A DNA stretch of 64,000 nucleotides from the NCBI GenBank assembly GCA_023362775.1, contig JALMGJ010000006.1, forward strand, positions 18,043,501 through 18,107,500, read 5' to 3'. The position numbers and the translations under genes are program-made. This document shows, one piece after another, positions 1 through 11,320 of the stretch. The notes beneath the pieces are model-generated. The model had not been told where the DNA came from, did no database searches, and saw only the letters and a program-made list of their open reading frames with translations. Positions within the stretch are counted from its first letter, which is position 1. Every line of letters begins with the position of its first letter. This DNA is from Charina bottae. Taxonomy: Eukaryota > Chordata > Lepidosauria > Squamata > Charinaidae.

Positions 1-293
1 AAAGGTTCCCCTGTGCAAGCACCAAGTCATGTGACCCCTGGGGAGACGCGGCTTTCGCGACGTTTTCCTGGCAGACTACAGAGCGGGGTGGATTGCCCTT
101 GCCTTCCCCAGTCGTAATTACCTTTCCCCCAGCAAGCTGGGTACTCATTTTACCGACCTCGGAAGGATGGAAGGCTGAGTCAACCTGAGCCGGCTACCTG
201 AGAACCAGCTTCCGCTGGGATTGAACTCAGGTCGTGGGGAGAGTTTCGGTTGCAATACTGCCACCTACCACTCTGCGCCACATGAGGCTCTTG
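1..293 (-). mobile_element. tRNA-derived SINE, cut by the window edge
   Basis: Read on the minus strand, a tRNA-like head starts near 293 (A-box-like TGGCGCAGAGTGGTAGG, B-box-like GAGTTCAATCC). A body follows (CCTTCCATCCTTCCGAGGT), and the 3' end reads GGGGAACCTTT. That last string also ends the other tRNA SINEs in this window. The 3' tail continues past base 1, so no target-site duplication can be checked. Confidence 0.75.
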
Positions 294-948
294 ATTTCAT
301 GCAAGAACATTAAAATCTCATGAAATTTCATGCAACAAAACTGAAATGTCTTGAGCAAGAAAGTCAAAATCTGATGAAGGTTAGCGAACTCAATTCATTA
401 TGTCATTTTGAGTAAAATCTTTTGGGGCAACATATGCTTTTGACACTTATAGGTATCACATTGCTGACCCCAGCCCATGGAAGTAATTTAAATATTAAAT
501 AGTAATCTTTTTACCCTTCAATATACTCCCAGCTCTTTAAAAATATCTTTAGTTCTAATAGTAATGCCAAGATGCCAAAAAAGTAGAGTATTTCCTCTTC
601 CTTTGTTATAGATACTGTCTACATTAGATTATGAGCTTAAAGGCAGGTGTATCTCCATTTCATTTTTGCATTTAGACTTAATTTTTAAGTTGGAAAATAC
701 AATAGTTTCCCATTACCTACACAATATGACAACTAGACAAATTTATGAGGCAGGATACAAAATTTAGAAACTGTAACTTTCAAAATCAACAAATCAAGTT
801 TCTCAAGCACACAAATGTTCCCAATTGGAAAAGAGCACAGAATGGATACAAGACCACAGATTAACACACAGATTTACAAATAGTAAAATAATTTCTCTTT
901 TAAATATTTATCAAAGAATTGCATTTTATTAGAAATAGAAGTTAAATT

Positions 949-3102
949 CTCTTCCGTTGGGGACATGGCAACTGAACAGCTGTGGTCGCGGGCCCAGCGG
1001 GCAGAACTGACAACGCGGCAGTTTTTTCGGGCTCAGGCAGGTTTTTCCTGAAGCCCAGGAGCGTTTTTCCTGAAAAAGGAAAACACCTGGAATCACCCCA
1101 TCTGTCCTCCAGATGGCTGCTTGCAGCCAGAAGATCGCAAACAGCGTTCGCACTTGACTGGTTCAACCGGGAGGCTGGGACGTCACCATTTCCCAAGCCG
1201 CGCTGTAGCCTTAAAGGGACACTAAGACCGGCTACCTCATTTCTAAATCACCCAATTTATATTTCTTTTAAGTATGCGTACCCTAAGAGAGGCTTTCTAT
1301 AGCAAAGACGTGGGCTCTCTTGGTGCTTATCATTATTTTTGGGATTAATTTTTTTAAAAAAATCTTTTTAAGTTTTGGACTTTTGTTTTCCCTCCAAATA
1401 TTAAGGATGATTGAGAGTAAATAACTGTCTCCCTGTTATTATTTTTGTATTAAATTTGAAGATATTAGCATTTTCCTACACATTGAATCAGTTGTTTTGA
1501 TCTTTCAGTTTTCTGCTTCTACTTTCCCTGGGGAACTGTCTGCATATCTCACTTTCACTTGTGTAAATACATTCTGGAATTCTTTCATATCTTCGACTTT
1601 CGCTGGTTAAGTTCCTAGGGAGCGCCATAATCTACTGCGTGAGACACGGAGGATTTTAAACAGACTTTCTCTGACATCCACCAAGATTTTAAACAGATTC
1701 TTTCTGGTTTCTACCAAGTTTTTATGCAAGGCATTCAGGACATTGTGGAAATATGAGGTTTAAAATGTGTCATCTGGTTGGGGATGTCGTGGATGAAACT
1801 GACAAATTGAATAGTGACAGAAATGTTCCTTCTAAGAGTGAGATCGGGATTTCTGTTGAAATGCTGAAGATCGGATAGTCGAGGGAGAGATCGAGTTGCA
1901 AGCCACAAGTGAAATTGATCTTCTGGTGGAACGCCATGGAAATGAAGGGGTTATTATGTATGAGAGGTCTCTTGAAGAGAAGTCGGAGTTTTTGAGAGGG
2001 GCAGTTGGGCTGTTTGATTTTTTCAAGAGAAAAGCTCTGTGCACATTGTGGGGATATGTAAATCCTTTGGTTTATTTTGAAGTGCGATAAGGGTTAAAGA
2101 ATGTTTATTTGGATATTTTTTAGGGTTTGACTGATTTCATTTATTTTTAATGATTTGGATTAAGATAATTGAGGTATAATAAAAAATAAATGTCTATTTG
2201 GATGGTTTTGGGTTTAATGATTAAGATTATTAAAATTGTTGTATTATCAAGTCAATGGCAGACAATTTAAATGTTTTTTAGTTTGATCAGAGCGCCGAAG
2301 AATTGATGCTTTCGAGCTGTGGTGCTGGAGAAGACTCTTGAGAGTCCCTTGGACTGCAAGGAGGTCAAATAAGTCAATCCTAAAGGAAATCAACCCTGAC
2401 TGCTCATTGGAAGGACAGATACTGAAGCTGAAGCTCAAATACTTTGGCCACCTAATGCGAAGAGAGGACTCACTGGAAAAGACCCTGATGCTGGGAAAGA
2501 CCGAAGGCAAAAGGAGAAGGGGACGGCAGAGGATGAGATGGTTAGATAGCATCACCGATGTAATGAACATGAATTTGAGTAAACTCCGGGAGACAGTGGA
2601 GGACAGAAAGGCCTGGCGTGCTATGGTCCATGAGGTCACGAAGAGTCGGACACGACTAAACGACTGAACAACAAAAATAGTAGACAGAAATTTATAGAGT
2701 AGTAGTAGGAAGGAAATAATTAAATAAATGTTATCTTTGGGGGGGGGGAAGCTGATTATTTATTTATTTAATTTTTATCCCGCCTTTATTAGGATTATAT
2801 ATATATATATTTTAATATAAGGGGAGGGAGTAACTATATTTAGTGATTTTTACAATGTGCCAATGGAATGATTTATAGAAATAATGTGATTTTGGTTTAA
2901 TATAGAGTAAGGGATTGTTTATGGAAATTTTTGTATATCCTGGCTGTTAAAAGTCATAAGTCACCTCTTTTTGTAACTTTGAAAAATGTTTTCTCTTGTG
3001 TTTCTACACTTTTTTAGTTTTTTCTCTTTTTTTCTTTGTAGTTTTTTGTTTTTCTGTAGCTTTTATCTTTGTTTTAAACTTAATACAATTCTTATAAAAA
3101 AA
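949..3102 (+). mobile_element. L1-type LINE, internally deleted, with flanking TSD
   Basis: An 18-bp perfect direct repeat, AGAAATAGAAGTTAAATT, flanks the element at 931-948 and 3103-3120, which marks it as a retrotransposed unit. The 5' part (about 950-1320) matches in reverse complement the L1-like copy at 41.6-42.0 kb. The 3' part (about 3020-3102) ends in a T-rich 3'UTR, ACAATTCTTAT and an A-run, as in the other L1 copies here. The unit is only about 2.15 kb including an inserted Bov-B piece, so almost all of ORF1 and ORF2 is missing. A 64-codon frame at 1896-2090 may be an ORF1 remnant, but I cannot assign it. Confidence 0.7.
2283..2680 (+). mobile_element. Bov-B (RTE clade) LINE, 3' fragment
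   Basis: The frame 2338-2667 translates to the typical Bov-B C-terminal region (motifs LKLKYFGHLMRREDSLEKTL, GKRRRGRQRMRWLDSI and a final TKSRTRLND). The DNA ends with GTCGGACACGACTAAACGACTGAACAACAA, the Bov-B 3' tail, given here as two joined motifs. It is 5'-truncated and sits inside the L1 at 949-3102. Bov-B is the partner LINE thought to mobilise the Sauria-type SINEs in this window, which end in the same GTCGGACACGACTG. Confidence 0.9.
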
Positions 3103-3249
3103 AGAAATAGAAGTTAAATTTTCTGCATACAATAAATCACATAACCATCAAAGATATCAAATGTGTCCATGCATTATATGTAAAATGCATCATTCAAGGC
3201 AACATAGGAAATTAAACCAACACCAGATACATGTTTCTGCCCCTCACAG

Positions 3250-3255
3250 TTTATT
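3250..3255 (-). terminator. Candidate poly(A) signal for the alternative ERC1 end exon
   Basis: TTTATT on the plus strand is AATAAA on the minus strand, about 360 bases downstream of the stop codon at 3615-3617. It is the first AATAAA after that stop. Use is inferred only; such hexamers are common in AT-rich DNA, and this one abuts an L2 tail. Confidence 0.3.
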
Positions 3256-3264
3256 AAAACTATA

Positions 3265-3340
3265 CAACCTTATTTATTTATTATTTAAATTTGTATTACC
3301 GCCCATCTCCCCCAACCAAGGGACTTTGGGTGGTTCAAAC
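3265..3340 (-). mobile_element. L2/CR1-type LINE 3' tail
   Basis: TTATTTATTATTTAAATTTG then ACCGCCCATCTCCCC and GGGACTTTGGGTGG. This short module recurs at 8.9, 39.7, 55.1 and 60.9 kb. It is the 3' end of the L2-type LINE whose body is seen at 8.9-11.3 kb. Only the tail is present. Confidence 0.65.
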
Positions 3341-3614
3341 AAGATTGCTCATGCTAGCTCAAAGTGAGAATGGGCAGACTTTACTATTCATTTCAAAAGC
3401 TTAGTACATGCATCTCAAAGACATGAATCATGCTATGTGACAATTTACTGTCATATTCTTTCCAAGTGCTAAAACTACAATTCATGCAACATCTCTGTAG
3501 TGATCTTTAAACCGAGCAACTAAAACCGGGTGTCCAAAGGTGTAGATTATATATTGTAATATACCAACCAGGTGCGAATAAGGACAGATACAGAGCTGTT
3601 AGTTTTCCTGCTCT

Positions 3615-3803
3615 TTATAGTTGCAGAGAGCAAAGTAAGGAAAGAAAGGCACCCCAGAAAGCTAGCAGAGCCCAAATGAGCGGCACTGCAAACAGAAACT
3701 TCAGTCTTACGGCAGAGACCTCAGTCTGGAGACCAGCCACTCTTTTTTTCAGTTCCTCCCCTTGAACCTCTTTGGCATTTAGCTCCTCCTTCAGTTGCTC
3801 TAC
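3615..3803 (-). CDS. ERC1: ERC1: putative alternative 3'-terminal exon with hydrophobic tail
   Basis: After an AG acceptor (TCGTGGCAG at 3804-3812, minus) the exon opens VEQLKEELNAKE..., matching in sequence and phase 0 the ERC1 exon that follows ...FMKNK. About 30 residues are coiled-coil like canonical ERC1. The protein then departs: a basic RLK is followed by about 25 mostly hydrophobic residues (FLFAVPLIWALLAFWGAF...) and a stop. Joined to the upstream exons this gives a 501-residue protein with a C-terminal membrane-anchor-like segment instead of the long ERC1 coiled coil. The pyrimidine tract before the acceptor is poor. A good internal donor (GCC|GTAAGA) lies just before the hydrophobic part, so the exon might splice on. 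It may also be a decayed duplicate exon. The canonical exon is not in the window. Confidence 0.55.
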   Translation of the reverse strand, partial: VEQLKEELNAKEVQGEELKKRVAGLQTEVSAVRLKFLFAVPLIWALLAFWGAFLSLLCSLQL

Positions 3804-5311
3804 CTGCCACGACATTGTTATTCTTTTACATTTAGAGTAAAATATTTTCCTGTCAACCTTCCTCTATTAGAAGAGATGCAAAGAGGAGCAATCATATAAA
3901 CAGCTAGCAGATTCACCATGATTAAATACCAGTTACTCAGAATAAGTACTTTCTCCTAAATTCACTGCAAGAACTATCATACTTCACACAATCTTAGATG
4001 ACATCTTCTAGAACATACTATCAATCCTTCGGTAATTGGGTGTTCTGGTGATTTGGTACTTTTTATCAGCTTGATCTCATCCTTTTAGACTATTGCAATG
4101 CATATTACATGCTGCTGCTCTTAAAAAACCGACTGGAAACTGCAGCTGATCCAAGATAAGGAAGCAAGATGGCTAACTACTTTTTCACTTATATTACATT
4201 AGCACTTTATTTGCTGCATTTGCACCTGGTCCATTTCTGGTTTTAATGTAGAATTCAGGCTTTAAAATTGTATGGTCTTAAAGCTTGAAATCAGCTTGCG
4301 TGTAAAATCAGGGTTTTCTTTTGTAGCACAAGGACACAGTACCCATATACATACATACAGTCCTGGCCACTCTTTAGGATGCTTTTGGAGGCCCTACCCT
4401 TTGTGCCTTCACTAAGTGATGTGAGACAGATAACTTCTAGGGAGCATGATTTCTCAACAATGGCACTTAGGGAGCTATAGAATTATCCAATAGCCTCCTG
4501 GGGGAGTCTCAGATCAATCTTTCTGGCATCAAAGAACCATGGTATTATTCACCAGGTCTTATAAATAACCATATTTTCAGAAAAAAAATTGACCTACTAG
4601 CTGGCTTCTTTCCACTACTTTCAGCCTACAGGCTACGTATTTTTGGTATTTTAATCATAACCATATCAAATACTGTATTGACTGGAAGCTATATAAATAA
4701 GGCAAGCAAATCTATGCTGTGCATTTTAGTCTGATTATTCTAATGCCCAAATTGCATGTGGCATATAAACCAACAATTTATAATGCTGACCCCAATTCAG
4801 CATTTTCTAAGAAAGCCCAAGGTGTCCCCTCCCTCATCTTTGACATCAAGCAGACTCTAAAAAACATTTATATTGATAACAGTTAGGGCAATGCATGATC
4901 AATTATAACCCTTTGAGGTCTTCCACCCTTATGTGTCTTAAATTTCATGGTCATCATTTTGTCCAAGACACTTCGTTATATGATGGATAGTTGTTTACAT
5001 CAATTTATGCAAGAAACATCTCTTAAATATTTACCAGAGCACGAACAATACATGGTTTTATTTTATTATGCTGAGGTAATTTGATTTTCCCAAATTGGTT
5101 TCTGCATCTTAGAACAGATTTGGTTCACCAATCTTAAATTACAGTAACACAGATTTACAGCTTTGCTTAAGCATTTTCTTCCTGATTTGAAGGAACTCTA
5201 GTAGAGAAGATAGATCACAAATCCTTCATCTGTTTTGTAATTCAGTGGATGAATTACCGGTAGTTTTTTAGGGAATTGTAAGTTATTTCTAACATACAGT
5301 TTAGTTATTAC
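3804..5311 (-). other. ERC1 intron between exon 5 and the 3.6-kb exon
   Basis: About 1.5 kb of AT-rich unique-looking sequence. I see no coding exon, RNA gene or recognisable repeat in it. Confidence 0.5.
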
Positions 5312-5467
5312 CTTGTTTTTCATAAATTTGGAATGGCTACGATACACCTCCATTTGTTTCATTTCTTCTTCACGTTCCTCTGTGCTGAGTGCACCATTTG
5401 ACTTCAACATTTGGATTTCTTCTTCCAAATCTCGGAGTCCACGTTCCATAGAAGAAATCTTAGAATC
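5312..5467 (-). CDS. ERC1: ERC1 coding exon 5 (52 codons, coiled coil)
   Basis: Encodes DSKISSMERGLRDLEEEIQM...SHSKFMKNK, nearly the same as mammalian ERC1. The acceptor is TTTGAAG|GAT and the donor AAG|GTAATA. The exon starts and ends in phase 0 (156 bp), so it could be skipped without a frameshift. It adds residues 388-439 of the heptad-rich scaffold, rich in E/K with leucines and methionines at core positions. It joins exon 4 upstream. Confidence 0.95.
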
Positions 5468-5565
5468 CTTCAAATACATGGAACAATAGTTTAGTTTCTT
5501 CAAAAAACAGTATTTTGCCAACAAAATTTGAGTTGGGTAACTATATCTGAGGAATGACATATTAC

Positions 5566-6010
5566 TTACAGTCTCCCATATCCCAGTCCCTGAGACAAGC
5601 TTTCACAGAGCTTTGTTTTCAAAGAATGCCAACAGCATATTTAGATGGAAGATATAAAGGGTTACCAATTACACACCGTTTATGCATTTGTAATTCCCTA
5701 CAGGTAGAAGACCTGACCCATTACCTATTATATTGCAGATTATACCAAGAACCAAGAGCTAGATTTATCACGCCTTTGTTAAATCAATTGAATCCGACAA
5801 ATTTGGAAAGAAAAATCTGTTTTTGTTGTCTGATAAAAATGAATATGTAACAAATCAAGTTGCATTGTTCGCAATGGCTGCAAGAAAGATACGGAAGCAA
5901 ATGTTGATAAATAGTACTGTAAATACTAGGGGGGCAGGACTGATTTGGTATGGATTGCTGTAATTTTAAACGAATTTTGCTAAAACCTATGGTTGCAAAT
6001 AAACTATTGA
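5566..6010 (+). mobile_element. Decayed non-LTR retrotransposon 3' end
   Basis: The frame 5554-5850 contains a cysteine/histidine motif, CICNSLQVEDLTHYLLYC, then LYQEPRARFITPLL. This resembles the zinc-knuckle-like C-termini of some LINE reverse transcriptases. After a frameshift the match goes on as an FAMAARKIRKQM-like segment. An A-rich end near 6010 (GAAAGCTGGAAAAAAAC) closes it. The clade is uncertain. It lies in the ERC1 intron between exons 4 and 5. Confidence 0.5.
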
Positions 6011-6686
6011 TGAAAGCTGGAAAAAAACTATTCTCTATAGCACTGTGCTATAGTTTTTAAGTATATCAGTTATTAAATATGCACCTACAATCTTAACAGA
6101 AAACAGAATACACTAATGGAAACTGCCATTCTGAACCCAGAAATAACAGTGGGAGCACACTTAGAACTTGGAAGCAACTAAGAAAAAGTCCTTTAATACA
6201 AAACCTTAACATGTTTTTGCAACACAACCAGAAGTATTTATCTCTAAATTAAATAAAAATAGTTATGCTGATATACATGTCCTTTCAGAAGGACTGGAAC
6301 CTCATCTAGAAAAAGATGTACAACTATTTTTTAAATTTTTCTGTGACAATTTTTTTCTATTTCCAATATAACAATTATACCCTTGTTATTGAAACTATTT
6401 TATACTAAAATTCTTCCTCTGAGCCCTACAATCCTCTGCAATATATAACAAAACAAGCATACATTAAAATAATTAATGACAGCAATTATAGTAATAGATA
6501 AAAGGGAGGGTCATTTCACATACATAACATAAACCAGATATAAATAGTTCTGCACATTTATGGAATTCTGCCAACAATGGCAGAAATGCTAAGAAATCAT
6601 TGTATTGTGTAATATGTCAGGATGAAAACTCAAAAAATAAAAGAGAACAACTATTCTATTTCATATAAATAATTGGTTTCTCTTAC

Positions 6687-6761
6687 CTTCATCTCTATAA
6701 CAGTCTGCAGAGCTTTAGTCTTGGCAGAATCAGGAGCGTTTTCAAAACGACGGTGCATCTC
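6687..6761 (-). CDS. ERC1: ERC1 coding exon 4 (25 codons)
   Basis: Too short for simple ORF searches, but the translation EMHRRFENAPDSAKTKALQ...IEMK is the ERC1 segment expected between exons 3 and 5. The minus-strand acceptor is TTAAACAG|GAG and the donor AAG|GTAAGAG; both ends are phase 0. It continues the coiled coil from ...NSLLRE (exon 3) to DSKISS (exon 5) and supplies residues 363-387. Confidence 0.95.
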
Positions 6762-8911
6762 CTGTTTAAGAAGAGGAAATATTAGGCAGCTAGCTAAATA
6801 CAGCAGCATCTCACTTAACTTCTGGGATTGATAGGGAAAGTGTTATAGGTAGATGCTTCCATCTATTTTCCTGGTATGGCTAGGGTGATTTTTTTTTATA
6901 CCAAACAAGAAATAGCTAGTCCAGTGAACTGCATACAAATAATTTTCTACTTTAAAAAAAAGCATAATCAAAAGTAATAGCTGAAGTAACTTAAAGATCT
7001 TAATACCTATTAGCAATGGTCTTTTCAAACTTTCTTTTTCCAAAAGGACAAAAATACTTGAAAAAACAGGATTAATAAATAACAGCAACAATCTGGTATG
7101 TACTTAACAAGCTGATAAAGCATCTGTGCCAGTAATACTCCTACATTCCCAGAGTAGCAACCACCTAGTTACTGATGACGACAGCTCTTTCCACAGAGAT
7201 AACAAGGAACTGTTCATCAAAACAATTAATGTGCAGCGGACATAAGTGCTCAGTAGTTATGAAGGAACAAAAAGAAAATGCCTGGACTAAAATACGAAAA
7301 ACAGAAAACCATTTTGCACTAGAGGACAAATTATTCTTGTATTAGAATAATTACAAACTAACCATGTACTGATATTTTTTTTCCAGTTTTTAATAGCAAT
7401 TTTCATAATGAAACATCCAGAAATGTTAAGTCACATTAAATATTAATGTAAGGTATTAAATATTAGTGGTGTAAGCATCAAGACCTAGAAGCTGTGGAAT
7501 TTTTAAGCTGCAGAAGATTAATACTTTTTTATTAAGAATTTTGATTATAATAGTAAAATCTAATGTAAACTAAACTTAAAGAAGGAAAAGAGAATAGAGA
7601 GAAGTAAAAAGTGCAAGGAAAAAGAAAGAGAAAAAAGAAGAAAAAGAATAAAATATAATAAAGAGAATATATATAAAGAAGTGATTTCCAACCTTCATCA
7701 CAAGAAGTATAAACAAATTTAGTAACTCTTCACCCTCTCTAAAGTTACAAACATTTATCTCTTCATCCCATATCCCATCTCTTATCTACAAACAAATCCA
7801 TAAAGCATCATCTTTTCAGTACTGGGGTCAGCAGAAAATCCATAAAGGTTAGCCAGAAGTAACAACATATCTTGTTTTAACCTTGATCAAATAAGCCAAC
7901 TTAATATTCCTTCCTTTTACTGTACTTCTAACAGTCTTAATCTTTAGTTCATTCAAATATTGTTGTAGCATTTGATTTCTCTTCTTCTTTGTCCCATTGC
8001 ACAGAATTCTTCAAGGTCACGCTCTAGGTTTGTCACTTGTATTTCCCTTTTAAATTTTAAAACCTCAGCCAATTTCTTTTATAGATCCAGTGAAACATCC
8101 TTTTCTAAATCATTCTCTTGGCCTGTCAGTTGTAAATCCACTCTTGATATCGTCTCTATCTTGTCAGATAACAGTTGTTCTACATCTGACATGTCTTCAA
8201 TGACATCTTTTGGACATAGTCTACCCAAAGAAGCAGACATCATTACTGACATTGTTGATATAATGGCTATTATTTTCTAATTCCATTCTTCAAAAGTCTC
8301 CTTCAGTATTTTTATTGTTAGAACATTTTGCACAATCTTGCAGGCCTGTATATCTTTCCTCAACCTAAAATCTTTAGTCCCCTCTAGTGTCCAGTTTTTG
8401 ACATCATGAAATTGCTTATCTTTGTTATGTCTTGTAGAAACCAAAACAGAATCTATTTCCGAGAAGCTGTCTGTACTTTATAATTAATTCCAAAATCTTA
8501 TTGTAAAAGTTTCAATATTCCAATTTTATCTGGACCCTTAGCCTGTTTCTAACTTTCTAGGATCAAAATCTTATTTAGCTTTTTGCTGTTTATTTCAGAT
8601 TCTTTAAATTTTTAAGATTATGATTACATTTTTCTTTCAATCAGGATTAAAGGCAGATTCACCCGGCATTTTCAAATTTGTCATTCTGAAGGTCTCTAAT
8701 AGCTTAGAAATAATTAATGAGCAATTTCAGAAAACGATTATAAAGTGAGGTTCGCGCACTTAGTGTCCTTTAAAAGTCTCATCTGCGGTTATGAGCAAAT
8801 TGGCTAATCCCGTCGTCTCCCAGTGCTTGAACCCGTGGAAAACTGCTGTCCTGCGGTCTCCTCACTGGGAGCAGCCATGCGGAGTGTATGTGGGTGATCT
8901 CCTGTCCTCTC

Positions 8912-11320
8912 TTTATTTATTTATTTTATTTATTTATGTTTCAATTTATATACCGCTCCATCTCCCCGCAAGGGAACTCTGGGCGGTTTACAATACACAA
9001 AAATTAAAATCCGACAATTAAAACAACCCAATAAAACACTCTAATATATTAAAATTAAGTATAAAAATCCAAGATGCGGTGGTATGATGTTTGGATGTTT
9101 AAAAGGGCCCTATGGCACCAGCCATCCCCAAGAGGAACTGTTCCCCCCCTCCCCCCACGCAAGGCGGCAGAACCAGGTCTTTAAGTTCTTTCTGAAGGCC
9201 GGGAGCGATGAGGCCTGCCTCACCTCCGGGGGTAGCATATTCCAAAGGGTGGGCGCCGTTACCGAGAAGGCACGCCTCCTAGACCCCGTCAGGTGACATT
9301 CCTTTACGGACGGGATCCGTAGCATGCCCTCTCTGAATGACCGAGTGGGACGGTTCGACGTTATGGGGATGAGACGGTCCCTCAGGTAACCTGGCCCCAT
9401 GCCATGTAGGGCTTTAAAGGTGATAACCAACACCTTGAATTGGACCCGGAAGCACACAGGCACCCAGTGCAGCTGTCGCAACAGAGGTGTCACATGCGCT
9501 GATCTAGGCGCACCAATAACTGCACGAGCAGCCGCATTCTGGACCAATTGAAGCCTCCGGATACTCCTCAAGGGTAGCCCCATGTAGAGCGCATTGCAAT
9601 AGTCTATATGGGAGATGACCAGGGCATGAGTGACTGTACGGAGGGCTTCCCGATCCAGGAAAGGGCGTAACTGACGCACAACACGAAGTTGTGCAAAAGC
9701 CCTCCTGGCCACGGCTACCACCTGCTCTTCGAGCAGGAGCCGTGAGTCCAGAAGAACCCCCAAATTACGCACTTGGTCTGAATGGGGTAGTGCAACCCCA
9801 TCCAGAACTAGAGATGACAACTTCCTGGATCCACGGGAGCCATCAATCCACAGCCACTCCGTCTTACCAGGGTTCAGTCGAAGCCTGTTGTTCCCCATCC
9901 AGACCCCCACAGCCTCCAGGCACTGAGAAAGGGTAGCCACTGCATCACTTATCTCACCAGGGATGGAAATATATAATTGAGTATCGTCTGCATATTGATG
10001 GTATCTCATCCCATGGTGACGGATGATCTCACCCAGCAGTTTCATGTAGATGTTAAATAGGAGAGGGGAAAGAACCGAACCCTGCGGTACCCCACAGACG
10101 AGGGGGCGAGGGTCGGATCTTTCCTCTCCTATTACCACCAATTGGGAACGGCCCTGGAGGAAGGAGGTGAACCAGCGCAGAACTACGCCTCCCACCCCCA
10201 ACTCCCTGAGCCGTCCCAAAAGGATACCATGGTCGATGGTATCGAATGCCGCTGAGAGGTCAAGAAGAGCTAGGATGGATGCACTCCCTCCATCCCGCTC
10301 CCGCCAGAGATCATCTGTAAGCGCGACCAATGCAGTTTCCACCCCATATCCCGGCCTGAAACCTGACTGGAAGGGGTCCAGATAATCCGTATCATCCAGG
10401 ATCCTCTGGAGTTGCAACGCCACCGCTTTCTCAACCACCTTCCCTAAAAAGGGGAGGTGGGAGACAGGACGAAAATTGTCCAATATAGTAGGATCCAGTG
10501 ATGGTTTCTTGAGGAGGGGGTGCACCAAAGCCCCTTTAAAAGCCGCTGGGAACACCCCCTCCCCCAGAGATGCATTAACCATCACCTGGACCCAACCACA
10601 TGTCACCTCCCGGGCTGCCTGTACCAGCCAGGAAGGGCATGGGTCCAGATGACATGTGGTGGCCCTTACAACCCGAAGGATCCTGTCCACTTCCTTAGGT
10701 CCAACAGGATCGAACTGTTCCCAGATAACCGGGCAAAGACGTTCCCTCGGCATCTCCCCAGACTGTGCTACACGCTTAGAGTCCAACTTAGACCGAATCT
10801 GAGCGACTTTATCCTGCAGATGCTCAGAAAATTCTTCCGCACGGCCCTGTAGGTGGGTCACAGACTCCACCTTACCCAGCAGAGATCTTGTTATCTTAAA
10901 CAGGGTCGTCGGGCGGCATTCTGCGGACGCAATAAGAGCGGAGAAATATTGACGTTTCGCTGCTCTTACCGCCACAAGGTAGGTCTTAACAGCGACTCTA
11001 GCTTGTGTTCGGTCAGATTCAGTCTTTGTCTTTCTCCAGCGGCGCTCTAGGCGTCTCTTAACCCTCTTCAAGACCCTCAACTCCTCTGTATACCAAGGGG
11101 AGTATCGGGTCAAGTGTGGCAAGAGAGGCCGCATAGGCGCGATCCTGTCCAAGGCCCCGGCCGCCTCCCTATTCCAGGCTGCAGCCAGGACCTCCGCTGG
11201 AGCGTGCAGTAGATCCTGAGGTACAGCCCCCAGCTCCCTCTGAAACCCTATTGGGTCCATTAGTCGCCGGGTTATCCGGAGAGGTTCCAAGGAACCGGTC
11301 TACTCACCGGTTCCTTAGTC
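8912..11320 (-). mobile_element. L2-clade LINE, 5'-truncated, young
   Basis: The 3' tail (TTTATTTATTTATTTTATTT, then ACCGCTCCATCTCCCC and CTCTGGGCGG) lies at 8912-9060. A fully open RT frame lies at 9110-11290. The exact 5' edge is uncertain; L1 sequence resumes by about 11322. The older relics at 18.7, 20.5 and 28.7-29.2 kb and the many short tails belong to related elements. Confidence 0.85.
9110..11290 (-). CDS. L2-type reverse transcriptase ORF, 726 codons, no endonuclease
   Basis: This is an open frame with a full set of RT motifs. LLDLSAAFDTIDH carries motif-A aspartates at about 344 and 350, GVPQGSVLSPLLFNIYM is motif B, and HQYADDTQLY (YADD at 433-436) is motif C. NPGKTEWLW and LGVLLDS follow. 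The C-terminal part (LVQNAAARAVIGAP...LHWVPV...FKALHG) is typical of L2/CR1. Full-length family members begin with an apurinic-type endonuclease, which is missing here; the first methionine is simply the first in a 5'-truncated copy, starting in the linker before the RT. The lack of stops or frameshifts over 2.2 kb points to recent insertion. The ORF has no role in ERC1, in whose intron it sits in sense orientation. Confidence 0.85.
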   Translation of the reverse strand: MEPLRITRRLMDPIGFQRELGAVPQDLLHAPAEVLAAAWNREAAGALDRIAPMRPLLPHLTRYSPWYTEELRVLKRVKRRLERRWRKTKTESDRTQARVAVKTYLVAVRAAKRQYFSALIASAECRPTTLFKITRSLLGKVESVTHLQGRAEEFSEHLQDKVAQIRSKLDSKRVAQSGEMPRERLCPVIWEQFDPVGPKEVDRILRVVRATTCHLDPCPSWLVQAAREVTCGWVQVMVNASLGEGVFPAAFKGALVHPLLKKPSLDPTILDNFRPVSHLPFLGKVVEKAVALQLQRILDDTDYLDPFQSGFRPGYGVETALVALTDDLWRERDGGSASILALLDLSAAFDTIDHGILLGRLRELGVGGVVLRWFTSFLQGRSQLVVIGEERSDPRPLVCGVPQGSVLSPLLFNIYMKLLGEIIRHHGMRYHQYADDTQLYISIPGEISDAVATLSQCLEAVGVWMGNNRLRLNPGKTEWLWIDGSRGSRKLSSLVLDGVALPHSDQVRNLGVLLDSRLLLEEQVVAVARRAFAQLRVVRQLRPFLDREALRTVTHALVISHIDYCNALYMGLPLRSIRRLQLVQNAAARAVIGAPRSAHVTPLLRQLHWVPVCFRVQFKVLVITFKALHGMGPGYLRDRLIPITSNRPTRSFREGMLRIPSVKECHLTGSRRRAFSVTAPTLWNMLPPEVRQASSLPAFRKNLKTWFCRLAWGEGGNSSSWGWLVP

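Noticed and set aside
982..1302. 106-codon frame as a conserved protein, because its end resembles the frame at 41616-41939
   Set aside because: Both lie in the 5' leader of L1 copies, so the likeness is inherited DNA, not evidence for a protein.
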